NCBI RefSeq assembly: GCF_945869175.1
Contig: NZ_CAMBNZ010000020.1
Span: 1-35,111 of the forward strand
Length of the DNA stretch: 35,111 bases
From: Limnohabitans sp. Rim8
GTDB taxonomy: Bacteria > Pseudomonadota > Gammaproteobacteria > Burkholderiales > Burkholderiaceae_C
Reading direction: 5' to 3'
Shown: positions 1 through 7,696 of the stretch, one piece after another
Layout: each line of letters begins with the position of its first letter
Numbering within the stretch: the stretch's first letter is position 1
Notes under the pieces: model-generated
Seen by the model: only the letters and a program-made list of their open reading frames with translations
What the model was told of the DNA's origin: nothing
Database searches by the model: none
Made by a program: the position numbers and the translations under genes

Positions 1-273
1 TACGAGACTTTTGTCTCTCGTTTGAACCTCGAAGGTCACCCGGACCAACCCGAGTGGTTGAGCCATGTCAACGCTTCGGTGCTCAAGGTCAAGCTGGGCA
101 CGGCCATCATCGGCATCAGCTCCATCCACTTGCTCAAGACCTTCATCAACGCCGCCAACTACGACGAAAAAGTGCTGATGTGGCAAACCATCATCCACAT
201 GGCTTTCTTGTTCAGCGCGATCGCGATCGCCTATGCCGACCGCCTGATGTCGCACCATGACAAAGCACATTGA
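1..273 (+). CDS. UPF0114 (YqhA-like) inner-membrane protein, C-terminal part
   Basis: The reading frame is open from the first base of the window and ends in TGA at 271-273, so only the last 90 residues are visible and the start lies to the left. The visible part begins YETFVSR, continues with [11 protein letters not shown] and has two hydrophobic helices (around [15 protein letters not shown] and [20 protein letters not shown]). This is the C-terminal pattern of the UPF0114/TIGR00645 family (E. coli YqhA), small multi-pass membrane proteins of unknown function. The TTG at 22 is an internal leucine codon, not a start. Fumarate hydratase follows 36 bp downstream on the same strand and may share the transcript. 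Assignment rests on recognised sequence, not on a search. Confidence 0.8.
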   Translation, partial: YETFVSRLNLEGHPDQPEWLSHVNASVLKVKLGTAIIGISSIHLLKTFINAANYDEKVLMWQTIIHMAFLFSAIAIAYADRLMSHHDKAH

Positions 274-309
274 ACGACCGATTTTTGATTTATCCGGGAA
301 CACACCAAC

Positions 310-1863
310 ATGAGCATATTGATCAAACAGGACGACCTGATCGAATCCGTTGCCGCTGCGCTTCAATACATCAGCTACTACCACCCGGCCGACTTCATCT
401 CGCATTTGGCCAGCGCCTATGAGCGCGAGCAAAGTCCGGCCTCCAAGGACGCGATTGCGCAGATTCTGACCAACAGCAAGATGAGCGCTTTCGGCCACCG
501 TCCAATCTGCCAGGACACGGGCATCGTCAACGTGTTCCTGGAAGTGGGCATGGACGTGAAGTTCGACGGTTTCACCGGCAGCCTGGAAGACGCGGTCAAC
601 GAAGGTGTTCGCCGCGGCTACAACCACCCCGACAACGTGTTGCGTGCGTCGGTCGTGTCCGACCCGCACTTCAACCGCAAAAACACCAAAGACAACACGC
701 CTGCAGTGATTTTCACCAAGATCGTGCCCGGACAGCATGTGCATGTGACCGTGGCCGCCAAAGGCGGTGGCAGCGAAAACAAGTCCAAGTTGATCATGCT
801 CAACCCCGGGGACAGCATCGTCGACTGGGTGCTGAAAACCGTGCCCACCATGGGCGCTGGCTGGTGCCCACCCGGCATGCTGGGCATCGGCATCGGCGGG
901 ACCGCTGAAAAAGCGGTGCTTCTGGCCAAAGAAAGCCTGATGGACGACCTGGACATGTACCAGCTCCTCGAGAAATCAAACCAAGGCGCAAAACTTGACC
1001 CCGTAGAAGAGATGCGCTTGGAGCTTTACCACAAGGTCAACGCCTTGGGCATTGGCGCCCAAGGCCTAGGCGGCCTCACCACGGTGTTGGACATCAAGAT
1101 CAAGATGTACCCTACGCACGCGGCCTCCAAGCCTGTGGCCATGATCCCCAATTGCGCCGCCACCCGCCACGCGCACTTCGTGCTCGATGGTTCTGGCCCC
1201 ACTTACTTGGAAGCACCATCACTCGATTTGTGGCCCAACGTGAACTGGACCGCCGACACCGAAAAGAGCCAGCGCGTGGACTTGAACAAGCTGACACCCG
1301 AGCAGGTTGCCGCCTGGAAACCCGGCCAAACCCTGTTGCTCAACGGCAAAATGCTCACGGGCCGCGATGCGGCCCACAAACGCATCCAGGACATGCTGGC
1401 CAAAGGCGAACCATTGCCGGTCGATTTCACCAACCGGGTGATCTACTACGTCGGCCCGGTGGACCCGGTGGGCGACGAAGCTGTGGGCCCCGCAGGCCCC
1501 ACCACCGCCACCCGCATGGACGGCTTCACCGAAATGATGTTGGCCAACACCGGCCTGATTGCCATGATCGGCAAGGCCGAACGCGGCCCAGTCGCCATCG
1601 AAGCCATCAAAAAACACAAGAGCGCTTACCTGATGGCCGTGGGCGGCGCGGCTTACCTGGTGTCCAAAGCGATCAAGCACGCCCAAGTGGTGGGTTTTGC
1701 CGACATGGGCATGGAAGCCATTTACGAGTTTGATGTGGTCGACATGCCAGTGACGGTGGCTGTGGACGCGGGCGGCACCAGCGCCCACATCACAGGACCT
1801 GCCGAGTGGCAAAAACGCATCGCCACGGGCGAGTTCAAAGGCATTGGCGTCAACGCCGCCTGA
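310..1863 (+). CDS. fumA: Fumarate hydratase, class I (4Fe-4S, aerobic/anaerobic FumA-FumB type)
   Basis: Interconverts fumarate and L-malate in the TCA cycle in the cytoplasm. The 517-residue length fits single-chain class I enzymes, in which the alpha domain (about 1-300) is followed by the beta domain (about 330-517). Cys67 (in RPICQDTG), Cys186 (GAGWCPPGM) and Cys282 (IPNCAATRHAH) sit where the three ligands of the labile 4Fe-4S cluster are expected, with 119 and 96 residues between them. The GIGGTAEKA segment and the beta-domain stretch YYVGPVDPVGDEAVGPAGPTT are typical of the family. The ATG at 310 lacks a strong Shine-Dalgarno, but the N-terminus reads like family members. murI starts 54 bp downstream on the same strand. 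No truncation or missing ligand is seen. Confidence 0.95.
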   Translation: MSILIKQDDLIESVAAALQYISYYHPADFISHLASAYEREQSPASKDAIAQILTNSKMSAFGHRPICQDTGIVNVFLEVGMDVKFDGFTGSLEDAVNEGVRRGYNHPDNVLRASVVSDPHFNRKNTKDNTPAVIFTKIVPGQHVHVTVAAKGGGSENKSKLIMLNPGDSIVDWVLKTVPTMGAGWCPPGMLGIGIGGTAEKAVLLAKESLMDDLDMYQLLEKSNQGAKLDPVEEMRLELYHKVNALGIGAQGLGGLTTVLDIKIKMYPTHAASKPVAMIPNCAATRHAHFVLDGSGPTYLEAPSLDLWPNVNWTADTEKSQRVDLNKLTPEQVAAWKPGQTLLLNGKMLTGRDAAHKRIQDMLAKGEPLPVDFTNRVIYYVGPVDPVGDEAVGPAGPTTATRMDGFTEMMLANTGLIAMIGKAERGPVAIEAIKKHKSAYLMAVGGAAYLVSKAIKHAQVVGFADMGMEAIYEFDVVDMPVTVAVDAGGTSAHITGPAEWQKRIATGEFKGIGVNAA

Positions 1864-1917
1864 ACGTGCAGTGGCGATGGTTCTGAGCCCTGATGACTTG
1901 CGCCCTTCTCCCGCTTC

Positions 1918-2769
1918 ATGATTGAATCACCGATTGGCGTTTTTGACAGCGGCATTGGGGGCTTGAGTGTCTTGCAGTCCTTGCAAGCGGCTTTGCCTGC
2001 CGAGCATTTTGTTTATTGGGCCGACAGCGGCCATGCACCGTATGGCGAAAAAACAGACCTGTTCGTTCGCCAGCGCAGCCTGGCCATCACCGACCACCTG
2101 ATCCGACAGCACCACATCAAAGCCTTGGTGGTGGCATGCAACACGGCCACGGCAGTGGCCATCCACGAATTGCGAGCGCAGCATCCACAGCTGATCCTGA
2201 TTGGCGTCGAACCTGCGTTGAAGCCCGCCCTGCAGATCAGCCAAACCGGACACATTGGTGTCATGGGCACGCGGGGCACTTTGAGCAGTGAAAAATTTCA
2301 GCGCTTGCTGGGTCATTTACATGGCCAGGCGCAGTTCACTCTGCAGGCCTGCGATGGGCTGGCACTGGCCATTGAACAAAGCACCAGTTTGACCGAGGGT
2401 GGCCAAGCCACCGAAAGCATCGCCCAGTTGCTGCAACAGTACACCCGTCTCATGGGCGAATTTGGCTCCTGCTCTGGCCAAATGGACACGCTGGTGTTGG
2501 GCTGCACCCACTATGTGTTTGCACAAGACGCGCTGAGCGCTTTGCTGGGGCCGCAAGTGAAGCTGGTGTCGACCGGTGAGCCGGTGGCCCGCCAAACTCG
2601 CAGGCTGTTGGAGTCAGCGCGGCTGCTCAGAACCGGACCGGCTCCGCACGCCTTGTCGGCACGCCTGTGCCTGATGAGCAATGGGGATGTGGCAGGGCTT
2701 CAAGCCGCAGCGCAACGGTGGTTGCAGCTGCCCCACTCGGCGTGCCACCGGGCAGACATGCAGGTTTGA
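1918..2769 (+). CDS. murI: Glutamate racemase
   Basis: Converts L-glutamate to D-glutamate for peptidoglycan synthesis. The 283-residue protein has the N-terminal signature FDSGIGGLSV (residues 9-18), the first catalytic cysteine in VVACNTATA (Cys74) and the second in VLGCTHY (Cys196, followed by His198). These are the two acid/base cysteines of cofactor-independent Asp/Glu racemases. Length is slightly above the usual 260-275, from a C-terminal extension of roughly 20 residues. The ATG at 1918 opens directly before the conserved motif. The TGA at 2767-2769 touches the stop codon of the convergent MFS gene at 2770, so the two genes end tail to tail with no spacer and no visible terminator. 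Confidence 0.95.
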   Translation: MIESPIGVFDSGIGGLSVLQSLQAALPAEHFVYWADSGHAPYGEKTDLFVRQRSLAITDHLIRQHHIKALVVACNTATAVAIHELRAQHPQLILIGVEPALKPALQISQTGHIGVMGTRGTLSSEKFQRLLGHLHGQAQFTLQACDGLALAIEQSTSLTEGGQATESIAQLLQQYTRLMGEFGSCSGQMDTLVLGCTHYVFAQDALSALLGPQVKLVSTGEPVARQTRRLLESARLLRTGPAPHALSARLCLMSNGDVAGLQAAAQRWLQLPHSACHRADMQV

Positions 2770-4071
2770 TCAGTCTTGGCCCAAGGCCCTGCGCCGGCCA
2801 CGCGCCACATCGACGGGGATGAGCAACACCAAACCCAACACAAACAGCAAAGACGTCGCGCCAATGGCCAGGCGTTGGTTACCGCCACTCAGCCAGGTGA
2901 TCAAGCCATAGCTCAAAGGCCCCAATATGCTGGCCAAGCGGATAGCGAAAGTCCACAAACCAAAAAACTCACCCACGCGAGTCGGCGGCACCATCAAGCC
3001 CGCCATCGCACGGCCTGCAGACTGACTCGAACCCATACAAACCCCGGCAATGGCTGCGGCCCACCAAAATACTTCCTTGGTGGTTGACAATGCAGCGATC
3101 ACACACGTCAAGATCCAGCCCAACAAGGTCAGTGACAAGGCCAATTTGTGGCCCAGCTTGTCTTGCGCATAGCCAAAGGCAAACGCCCCCACAAAGGCGG
3201 CCAGATTCAACACAAAAATCAGAACCATGGTTTCCTGCGGTTGAAAACCAATGACTTGTTCGGCGTAAATCGCAGCCAATGAAATCGCCACCGCCACACC
3301 GGCTTGATACGCCACCGCACAGGCCATCAAACGGTTGAAGTCTGGGTAAGTCCGCGCATCGCGCCATGTCCTTCTCAAGCCTTGCAGGCTGCGAAAAACA
3401 CCAACGACGGGCACATCGGATTGCGGTAAAGCGTGCTCTCGCATCAATGCAAAGGTCACGCAGGCAGCAGCGCCGTAAACCAATGCCGTGATCACCATGG
3501 TCACGGGCACAAATTGGCTGCCGGTTTCACCCCGGGCCTGAGCCGCCAACACATAAGCCAGGCAAAGCCCAAGCGTGAGCATGCCTCCCAAATAACCCAA
3601 AGCCCAACCCCAGCCACTGACCCGACCCATGGCGTCGGCTTGTGCCAGCTCAGGCAAGAACGAGGCCGTCAATGACTCGCCGTATGAAAAAAATGTGTTC
3701 GAGATCACCAACAAGAGCAAGCCCAAAGCCACCTGCCCCGGGCCCACCCAAGCCAAAGCAGCGGTGCTGAGCACGCAGCCGGCGGTGACCCACATGAGCA
3801 AGCGACGCTTGCCAGCCACACGATCAGCCCAAGCGCCCAAGCCAGGCATGGTGAGCATGACGATCAAATAAGACAGGCTCAAACCCGATGTCCAAGCCAA
3901 AGTGGCCCAAGGTGCACCGCCGGCAACCCCACCGACAAAATAAGCCGCAAAGACAGCCGTGATGACCACCGTGGTGTAGCCTGAGTTGGCAAAGTCATAC
4001 ATGGCCCAGCCAAACACCTCGCGCCACCGAACATCGGGCCGAAGCGCAGCGCGAGAAAACATGTCAGCCAT
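2770..4071 (-). CDS. MFS transporter of the UMF1/Atg22-like family
   Basis: A 433-residue integral membrane protein with about 12 hydrophobic segments. The N-terminus WAMYDFANSGYTTVVITAVF is the hallmark of the UMF1 (Btlp/Atg22-like) branch of the major facilitator superfamily, whose bacterial members have no firmly assigned substrate. The loop GYAQDKLGHKLAL after the seventh to eighth TM is an MFS-type motif, and SYGLITWLSGGNQRLAIG near the C-terminus is also family-like. ATG at 4069-4071 was chosen; a second ATG three codons in is equally possible. The gene starts 11 bp after the stop of the upstream 211-residue unknown, so they are probably co-transcribed. It converges on murI with zero spacing. 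Substrate cannot be inferred from the sequence. Confidence 0.85.
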   Translation of the reverse strand: MADMFSRAALRPDVRWREVFGWAMYDFANSGYTTVVITAVFAAYFVGGVAGGAPWATLAWTSGLSLSYLIVMLTMPGLGAWADRVAGKRRLLMWVTAGCVLSTAALAWVGPGQVALGLLLLVISNTFFSYGESLTASFLPELAQADAMGRVSGWGWALGYLGGMLTLGLCLAYVLAAQARGETGSQFVPVTMVITALVYGAAACVTFALMREHALPQSDVPVVGVFRSLQGLRRTWRDARTYPDFNRLMACAVAYQAGVAVAISLAAIYAEQVIGFQPQETMVLIFVLNLAAFVGAFAFGYAQDKLGHKLALSLTLLGWILTCVIAALSTTKEVFWWAAAIAGVCMGSSQSAGRAMAGLMVPPTRVGEFFGLWTFAIRLASILGPLSYGLITWLSGGNQRLAIGATSLLFVLGLVLLIPVDVARGRRRALGQD

Positions 4072-4082
4072 GACAAATGCTT

Positions 4083-4718
4083 TCAGTGGAGGTGTCTGGG
4101 GCGGCGACCCCCGCCGCCGTGGCCACCCGTGTTGCCGTTACCGCCAGAGCCTCGTGGGGGCTTGCCCAGCTCCAGTGAGCTGACCAAATTGTCAAAACGC
4201 AGACTGAACAACTTGTCGATCTCGGCCACCACGCCAGACAACTCAGAACCATCGAAATGACGCTCCATCATGTTGACCACATCGTGAATCAAGAGGTCGC
4301 GCTGCGCTTGCATGATGGCCCCTGGATCGGGCCCCACGAAAAGCATCACAAAATCGTCACGCGACTCGTTGCCGCTGGCTTCGTCCTCGTCGTCAAATTC
4401 GGTGTCATAAAAGGTGACTTCGATCTGTGCCCCTGCAGAAGACAAGTCGTTGATGTTCATGCACAGGTCTTCCATGACCATGCGAAAGTCTTCATCGCCT
4501 CGAACCGTCCAGCACAACTGAAGACGACTCAAATCACCATCAAACCGAATGCCTGGTTCTTCTTCGTACAAGCTGGGTGAACCATCGCTCATATTGCGCG
4601 CACCTGCGTAACGCCAGAGGGGTTTGAGTGCTTCTTGGATCGCTTGGATATCGGTGCCGGTTTTGATGGGCACATCACCATGCACATGAATTTCAAGCGG
4701 TGCGTTGTCGTTTTTCAT
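4083..4718 (-). CDS. Conserved-looking hypothetical protein with Gly/His-rich tail
   Basis: I do not recognise this 211-residue protein. Starting at the ATG at 4716-4718 it reads MKNDNAPLEIHVHGDVPI. It is acidic in the middle (YDTEFDDEDEASGNESRDD) and ends in a low-complexity tail rich in glycine and histidine (GGHGGGGRRPRHLH). There is no signal peptide or TM segment, so it is probably cytoplasmic. The frame stays open a further 35 codons upstream, but that part is translated tRNA-Leu sequence, so the longer start is rejected. The ATG lies 18 bp after the tRNA 3' end, with GGGAAAA about 8-9 bp upstream as a weak ribosome site. The MFS gene follows after 11 bp. Confidence 0.7.
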   Translation of the reverse strand: MKNDNAPLEIHVHGDVPIKTGTDIQAIQEALKPLWRYAGARNMSDGSPSLYEEEPGIRFDGDLSRLQLCWTVRGDEDFRMVMEDLCMNINDLSSAGAQIEVTFYDTEFDDEDEASGNESRDDFVMLFVGPDPGAIMQAQRDLLIHDVVNMMERHFDGSELSGVVAEIDKLFSLRFDNLVSSLELGKPPRGSGGNGNTGGHGGGGRRPRHLH

Positions 4719-4736
4719 GATGGTGTTTTCCCAGAA

Positions 4737-4829
4737 TGGTGCCCCGAACCGGAATCGAACCGGTACGCCCGCTATGAACGAAGCAACGGATTTTAAGTCC
4801 GGTGTGTCTACCAGTTTCACCACCGGGGC
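4737..4829 (-). tRNA. tRNA-Leu (anticodon UAA)
   Basis: On the minus strand the sequence folds as a class II tRNA. The acceptor arms are GCCCCGG (5' end at 4829) and TCGGGGC, followed by discriminator A and an encoded CCA ending at 4737. The anticodon arm CCGGA-CTTAAAA-TCCGT gives anticodon UAA. A long variable arm (TTGCTTCGTTCATAGCGGGCGT) and a T arm with GGTTCGATTCC are present. The 39 bp between MAPEG and this tRNA and the 18 bp to the next ATG hold no obvious terminator. The tRNA may therefore be processed out of a longer transcript. Confidence 0.95.
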
Positions 4830-4868
4830 AGAGCGCTTATTGTGCCTTGATAAGGGGTTGAATTGGCA

Positions 4869-5261
4869 TCAGTCCATCTGCAAATTCAGCATGGCCAGTG
4901 CGTAGAAGGCCACCACTGTCAAATAGGCTGCAGACCACACCATCGTCCGCCACTTGGCTTTGTCGGTGATGTAGAAAAACACATACGCCACGCGCATGAC
5001 CAAGAAAAACAAAGACAGCGTATCGACGAGTTGAGGGGCGACACCCGTGAGCAAAGCCAAAATGACACCGACCGCAAAGAAGGGAAAAGCTTCAAAACAG
5101 TTGGCCTGCGCCGCATTGGCTCTGGCCCTGAAGCCCGTTTGCTGAGCGAGCCAAGCGCGGGGATCGCTGTTGTCATAGCCTTTGAATCCCGATTTGGCGA
5201 TGCCGGCACACACCACGGGCATGAGTCCAGCCACCAACAAAGCACCGTAAGAAATCATCAT
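4869..5261 (-). CDS. MAPEG family membrane protein
   Basis: A 130-residue protein with four predicted TM helices (about 5-20, 58-76, 79-97 and 108-125). It carries the MAPEG signature region: RARANAAQANCFEAFPFF, then VDTLSLFFLVMRVAYVFFYI and a WRTMVWSAAY helix. MAPEG proteins are membrane-associated proteins of eicosanoid and glutathione metabolism; bacterial members are uncharacterised or have glutathione transferase/peroxidase-like activity. Two adjacent ATG codons occur at 5261 and 5258. The first is taken because AAGGAG lies about 9 bp upstream. tRNA-Leu(UAA) follows 39 bp downstream on the same strand. A glutathione link is only family knowledge. Confidence 0.85.
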   Translation of the reverse strand: MMISYGALLVAGLMPVVCAGIAKSGFKGYDNSDPRAWLAQQTGFRARANAAQANCFEAFPFFAVGVILALLTGVAPQLVDTLSLFFLVMRVAYVFFYITDKAKWRTMVWSAAYLTVVAFYALAMLNLQMD

Positions 5262-5317
5262 TCAGCTCTCCTTGACATGCCGGGCACGATCTTGAGGGGC
5301 AGGTCCAGCCATCACAT

Positions 5318-5345
5318 AAAAAAAGCCACTGAGATCATCAGTGGC
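5318..5345 (-). terminator. Rho-independent terminator after the 56-residue gene
   Basis: Read on the minus strand, GCCACTGA (5345-5338), a 5-nt loop and TCAGTGGC (5332-5325) form a perfect 8-bp stem followed by seven T (5324-5318). It lies 37 bp after the stop codon of the small basic protein gene and isolates it from MAPEG. Confidence 0.9.
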
Positions 5346-5381
5346 CATTCACTGGCCCGGCACCAGCCGAGCGCATCAGGA

Positions 5382-5552
5382 TCAACCGCCTTTTTTGGAG
5401 CGCTTGCCTGGGTTTTTCTTGCTGCGCGTGGCCACACCACGCTCCAAGCTGACGCGCTGACCGCGGCCTGCTGTGCGCAAGGTCACACCGGGCAATGCAG
5501 GCAGTGGTGGGGTGAATTTACGATCTGCTTCGGTAACGATTTTGTTGCCCAT
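5382..5552 (-). CDS. Small basic protein, 56 residues, unknown function
   Basis: The frame runs from ATG at 5550-5552 to TGA at 5382-5384. The protein starts MGNKIVTEADRKF, has a proline-rich stretch (TPPLPALPG) and ends in a strongly basic tail (ATRSKKNPGKRSKKGG). I do not recognise the family; basic tails of this kind suggest binding to RNA or DNA, but that is inference. Support for a real gene comes from GGAG placed 6 bp before the ATG, open coding with normal codon use, and a textbook terminator just after the stop. It is a single-gene unit divergent from the 5681 gene across 128 bp. Confidence 0.7.
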   Translation of the reverse strand: MGNKIVTEADRKFTPPLPALPGVTLRTAGRGQRVSLERGVATRSKKNPGKRSKKGG

Positions 5553-5680
5553 CTTCGGCTCCAGATAAATTATGCAAGTCGATATTAAGCCACAAGAATG
5601 GGCTGTTTTGCCTGATCTGCTGTTCTACTGGATCTGTCGACCTGTCCTGCCGCTGTTCGATCAGGCGATAAACTGCCGTC

Positions 5681-6214
5681 ATGGACATCACCACCTGGCT
5701 GATCTTGGGTTATTTCGCGTTATTGGCGCTCAATTTGCGCAAGCGCTGGGGTGTGATTGACGGGCCTTGGCTGTTTTTCTTCAGGGCCTTTTTCCCCAAC
5801 TGGAAGTTCTACCATGGCATCCAACTGGCCCCTCGTCTTTACGTTCGCGGCCAATTTGACATGAACACTTGGACAGACTGGCACGTGATTTACCCCCGAT
5901 TGCCCAGAAAAGTTTTTCACCTGGTTCACAACCCTGCTGTGAATTTGGCTTTGGCGCACCAAAATTTGGTGGACCATTTGGCCAACGACATCAACGACAT
6001 GCCAGAAGGCGCGGACATTCGGGACCGAGTGACTTACCAACTTGTCGACCAGTTGGCGCATCAAGCCATCTCTGGCGCGTGCTGGGGAGATGTGCCCATG
6101 TTGTCTCGGCTTTCCACTGGCGCACCCATGGCCTACCAATTTGAAGTGCGCATGGAGCTGCCCGATGGCCAAAACAGCCAGCTCATGTTGCAATCACCGG
6201 TGGTGAGCCCATGA
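5681..6214 (+). CDS. Hypothetical protein, one N-terminal membrane helix
   Basis: A 177-residue protein that I do not recognise as a named family. Residues about 4-18 (TTWLILGYFALLALN) form a hydrophobic N-terminal helix, followed by a WLFFFRAFFPNWKFYHG segment and a soluble, histidine-rich remainder (about 70-177). The region FFPNWKFYHGIQLAPRLYVR suggests a membrane-surface protein. The last four bases ATGA (6211-6214) are shared with the start of the next gene, so the two are translationally coupled and probably act together. The ATG at 5681 is the only reasonable start before the hydrophobic helix. No catalytic motif is evident. Confidence 0.7.
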   Translation: MDITTWLILGYFALLALNLRKRWGVIDGPWLFFFRAFFPNWKFYHGIQLAPRLYVRGQFDMNTWTDWHVIYPRLPRKVFHLVHNPAVNLALAHQNLVDHLANDINDMPEGADIRDRVTYQLVDQLAHQAISGACWGDVPMLSRLSTGAPMAYQFEVRMELPDGQNSQLMLQSPVVSP

Positions 6215-7011
6215 CATTGGCCTGGGCGGTTCGTGGTTTTGAAATTTTGCTGGGCTTGAGTTTGCTTGTGCAAACATTGGAGTACCTGCGTCTGCCTTCG
6301 CTTGACAAGCTGACCCAATGGCCCGTCCTCTCGCTAGAGATCCCAGCACGACCAGCATGGATCAAGGCCACGCTGAACCTTCTTTTCCAAGAAAAAATTT
6401 ACACCCGTTGCTTGTGGTTGCGGGGTGTTTTGGCCATGGCCCTGATCTTTGGACAAGTGGGCTTGGTGGGTGCGGCCTTGCTGTTTGTGATGGCCATTCT
6501 TTTGCTGTTGCGCTGGCGCGGTGCTTTCAATGGTGGCAGTGACTTCATGACACTGGTCGGCATCTCGGGCTTGTTGTTGTCCCATTTGGTGGGCACTTTC
6601 ACCGATGTGTCCTTAGGTTGGCAGGCCGGGTTTTGGTACATCACCTTGCAAACCATCAGCTCTTACTTTGTCTCGGGATGGGTGAAGCTCTTGCGGCCTG
6701 AATGGCGCTCAGGCCGAGCTTTGCCACTTTTTCTGGACACAGGAGTTTACGGCCCACTGGCACAAGACAGCATTTTTCGAAACCGGATGGTGGCTTTGCT
6801 CTGTTCATGGTCATTCACGCTTTGGGAGGGGTTTTTCCCATTGGCACTGCTCGATGTGCGATGGGCGGTGCTTTGGTGTTCGGTAGCCGCCGTCTTTCAC
6901 TTCTTGGTTTATTGGTTCTTGGGGCTCAACCGGTTCTTTTGGGCCTGGATCAGCAGTTTCCCTGCCGTTATTTACTGCGCAGGGATCGCGCCTGACTTGT
7001 TGCATGGGTGA
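6211..7011 (+). CDS. HTTM-like polytopic membrane protein
   Basis: A 266-residue, strongly hydrophobic protein with about seven to eight TM segments. The stretch FNGGSDFMTLVGISGLLLSH, followed later by FWYITLQTISSYFVSGWVKL and RNRMVALLCSWSFTLWEGFFPL, resembles HTTM/DoxX-type bacterial membrane proteins, in which NGG(S/D) precedes a TM helix. The HTTM family includes the membrane part of vitamin-K-dependent gamma-carboxylase, but bacterial members are mostly uncharacterised. The start overlaps the upstream gene by 4 bp (ATGA), indicating an obligate pair. No enzyme activity can be assigned from the sequence, and the HTTM label is tentative. Confidence 0.65.
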   Translation: MTLAWAVRGFEILLGLSLLVQTLEYLRLPSLDKLTQWPVLSLEIPARPAWIKATLNLLFQEKIYTRCLWLRGVLAMALIFGQVGLVGAALLFVMAILLLLRWRGAFNGGSDFMTLVGISGLLLSHLVGTFTDVSLGWQAGFWYITLQTISSYFVSGWVKLLRPEWRSGRALPLFLDTGVYGPLAQDSIFRNRMVALLCSWSFTLWEGFFPLALLDVRWAVLWCSVAAVFHFLVYWFLGLNRFFWAWISSFPAVIYCAGIAPDLLHG

Positions 7012-7077
7012 CGGGTTGGCGACTGCGGTGTGCATTCAAGCCCATTAGGATGTTGATTTGGCTTGTAAGGTCCCGAC

Positions 7078-7356
7078 ATGCACGCACGCACTCTTGAAGC
7101 ATTCACAGCCCAATCGATGGACGAGGGATTTGACGAAATCATTGTCCGTGAGTGGGATGCCGATTTGAAACTCGACACCCACACCCACCCTTTTGATGTC
7201 AGCGCGCACGTTGTTCGCGGTGAATATTGGTTGACCGTGGGTGAGCAAACTCAGCACCTCAAAGCGGGTGATGATTTCCGCTTGGCGCGGAATGTCCCCC
7301 ATGCTGAACTGTATGGCCCCCTGGGCGCCACCGTGTGGGTTGCTCGGGCCAATTGA
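7078..7356 (+). CDS. Small cupin-domain protein
   Basis: A 92-residue single-domain protein with a cupin barrel signature. Motif 1 reads DTHTHPFDVSAHVVRGEYWL (two metal-binding histidines, then the conserved G-E), and motif 2 is the region HLKAGDDFRLARNVPHAELYG, whose final His is the third metal ligand. Cupins of this size are typically metal-binding proteins of unknown substrate or sensory function. The gene starts 66 bp after the HTTM-like gene on the same strand. Its end lies only 18 bp from the terminator of the converging tRNA-Cys. A catalytic role cannot be inferred. Confidence 0.8.
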   Translation: MHARTLEAFTAQSMDEGFDEIIVREWDADLKLDTHTHPFDVSAHVVRGEYWLTVGEQTQHLKAGDDFRLARNVPHAELYGPLGATVWVARAN

Positions 7357-7374
7357 GGCATTTTGAGGAAAGAC

Positions 7375-7408
7375 AAAAAAATACCCCTGAGGGATGAAGC
7401 TCAGGGGT
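7375..7408 (-). terminator. Rho-independent terminator after tRNA-Cys
   Basis: Read on the minus strand, ACCCCTGAG (7408-7400) and CTCAGGGGT (7391-7383) pair perfectly over 9 bp around an 8-nt loop. They are followed by a short ATTTTTTT run (to 7375). The hairpin begins 8 bp after the CCA end of tRNA-Cys and probably also limits readthrough from the cupin gene on the other strand. Confidence 0.85.
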
Positions 7409-7415
7409 GATTCAT

Positions 7416-7489
7416 TGGAGGCGCGACCCAGAGTCGAACTGGGCTAGACGGATTTGCAATCCGTTGCATAACCGCTTTGCTATCGCGCC
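7416..7489 (-). tRNA. tRNA-Cys (anticodon GCA)
   Basis: On the minus strand the gene begins GGCGCGATAGCAAAGCGG at 7489. It has anticodon arm CGGAT-TGCAAA-TCCG with GCA, the T arm GTTCGACTC, acceptor TCGCGCC, discriminator T and encoded CCA ending at 7416. It is the second of two tRNAs after lon, separated from tRNA-Gly by a terminator-like hairpin. Confidence 0.95.
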
Positions 7490-7508
7490 AAAAGCATTTA
7501 AGTCCGAC

Positions 7509-7532
7509 AAAAATGGGAAGCCTATGCTTCCC
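7509..7532 (-). terminator. Terminator-like hairpin between tRNA-Gly and tRNA-Cys
   Basis: GGGAAGC (minus strand, 7532-7526) and GCTTCCC (7521-7515) form a 7-bp stem with a 4-nt loop. An A then TTTTT (7513-7509) follows. It could end the tRNA-Gly transcript or serve as a processing structure between the two tRNAs. Confidence 0.6.
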
Positions 7533-7565
7533 AATGCCTGAAAAAAAGTTTGTTTTTCAGATGTT

Positions 7566-7641
7566 TGGAGCGGGAAACGAGATTCGAACTCGCGACCTCA
7601 ACCTTGGCAAGGTTGCGCTCTACCAACTGAGCTATTCCCGC
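7566..7641 (-). tRNA. tRNA-Gly (anticodon GCC)
   Basis: On the minus strand it begins GCGGGAATAGCTCAGTTGG at 7641. It has the anticodon arm AACCT-TGCCAA-GGTT with GCC, T arm GAGTTCGAATCTC, acceptor TTCCCGC, discriminator T and encoded CCA ending at 7566. It lies about 100 bp downstream of the lon stop codon. Confidence 0.96.
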
Positions 7642-7696
7642 GCATTTCACAAAGCCGAGCATTTTATGCTCCATTCTGTGGAATGGACAAATTGTA

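Noticed and set aside
4719-4823. 35-residue extension of the 211-residue unknown
   Set aside because: It is the translated tRNA-Leu(UAA) gene.
5610-5666. 8-bp inverted repeat GCCTGATC/GATCAGGC in the divergent region
   Set aside because: The 41-bp centre is too wide for a typical hairpin or operator, and no known motif fits; possibly chance.
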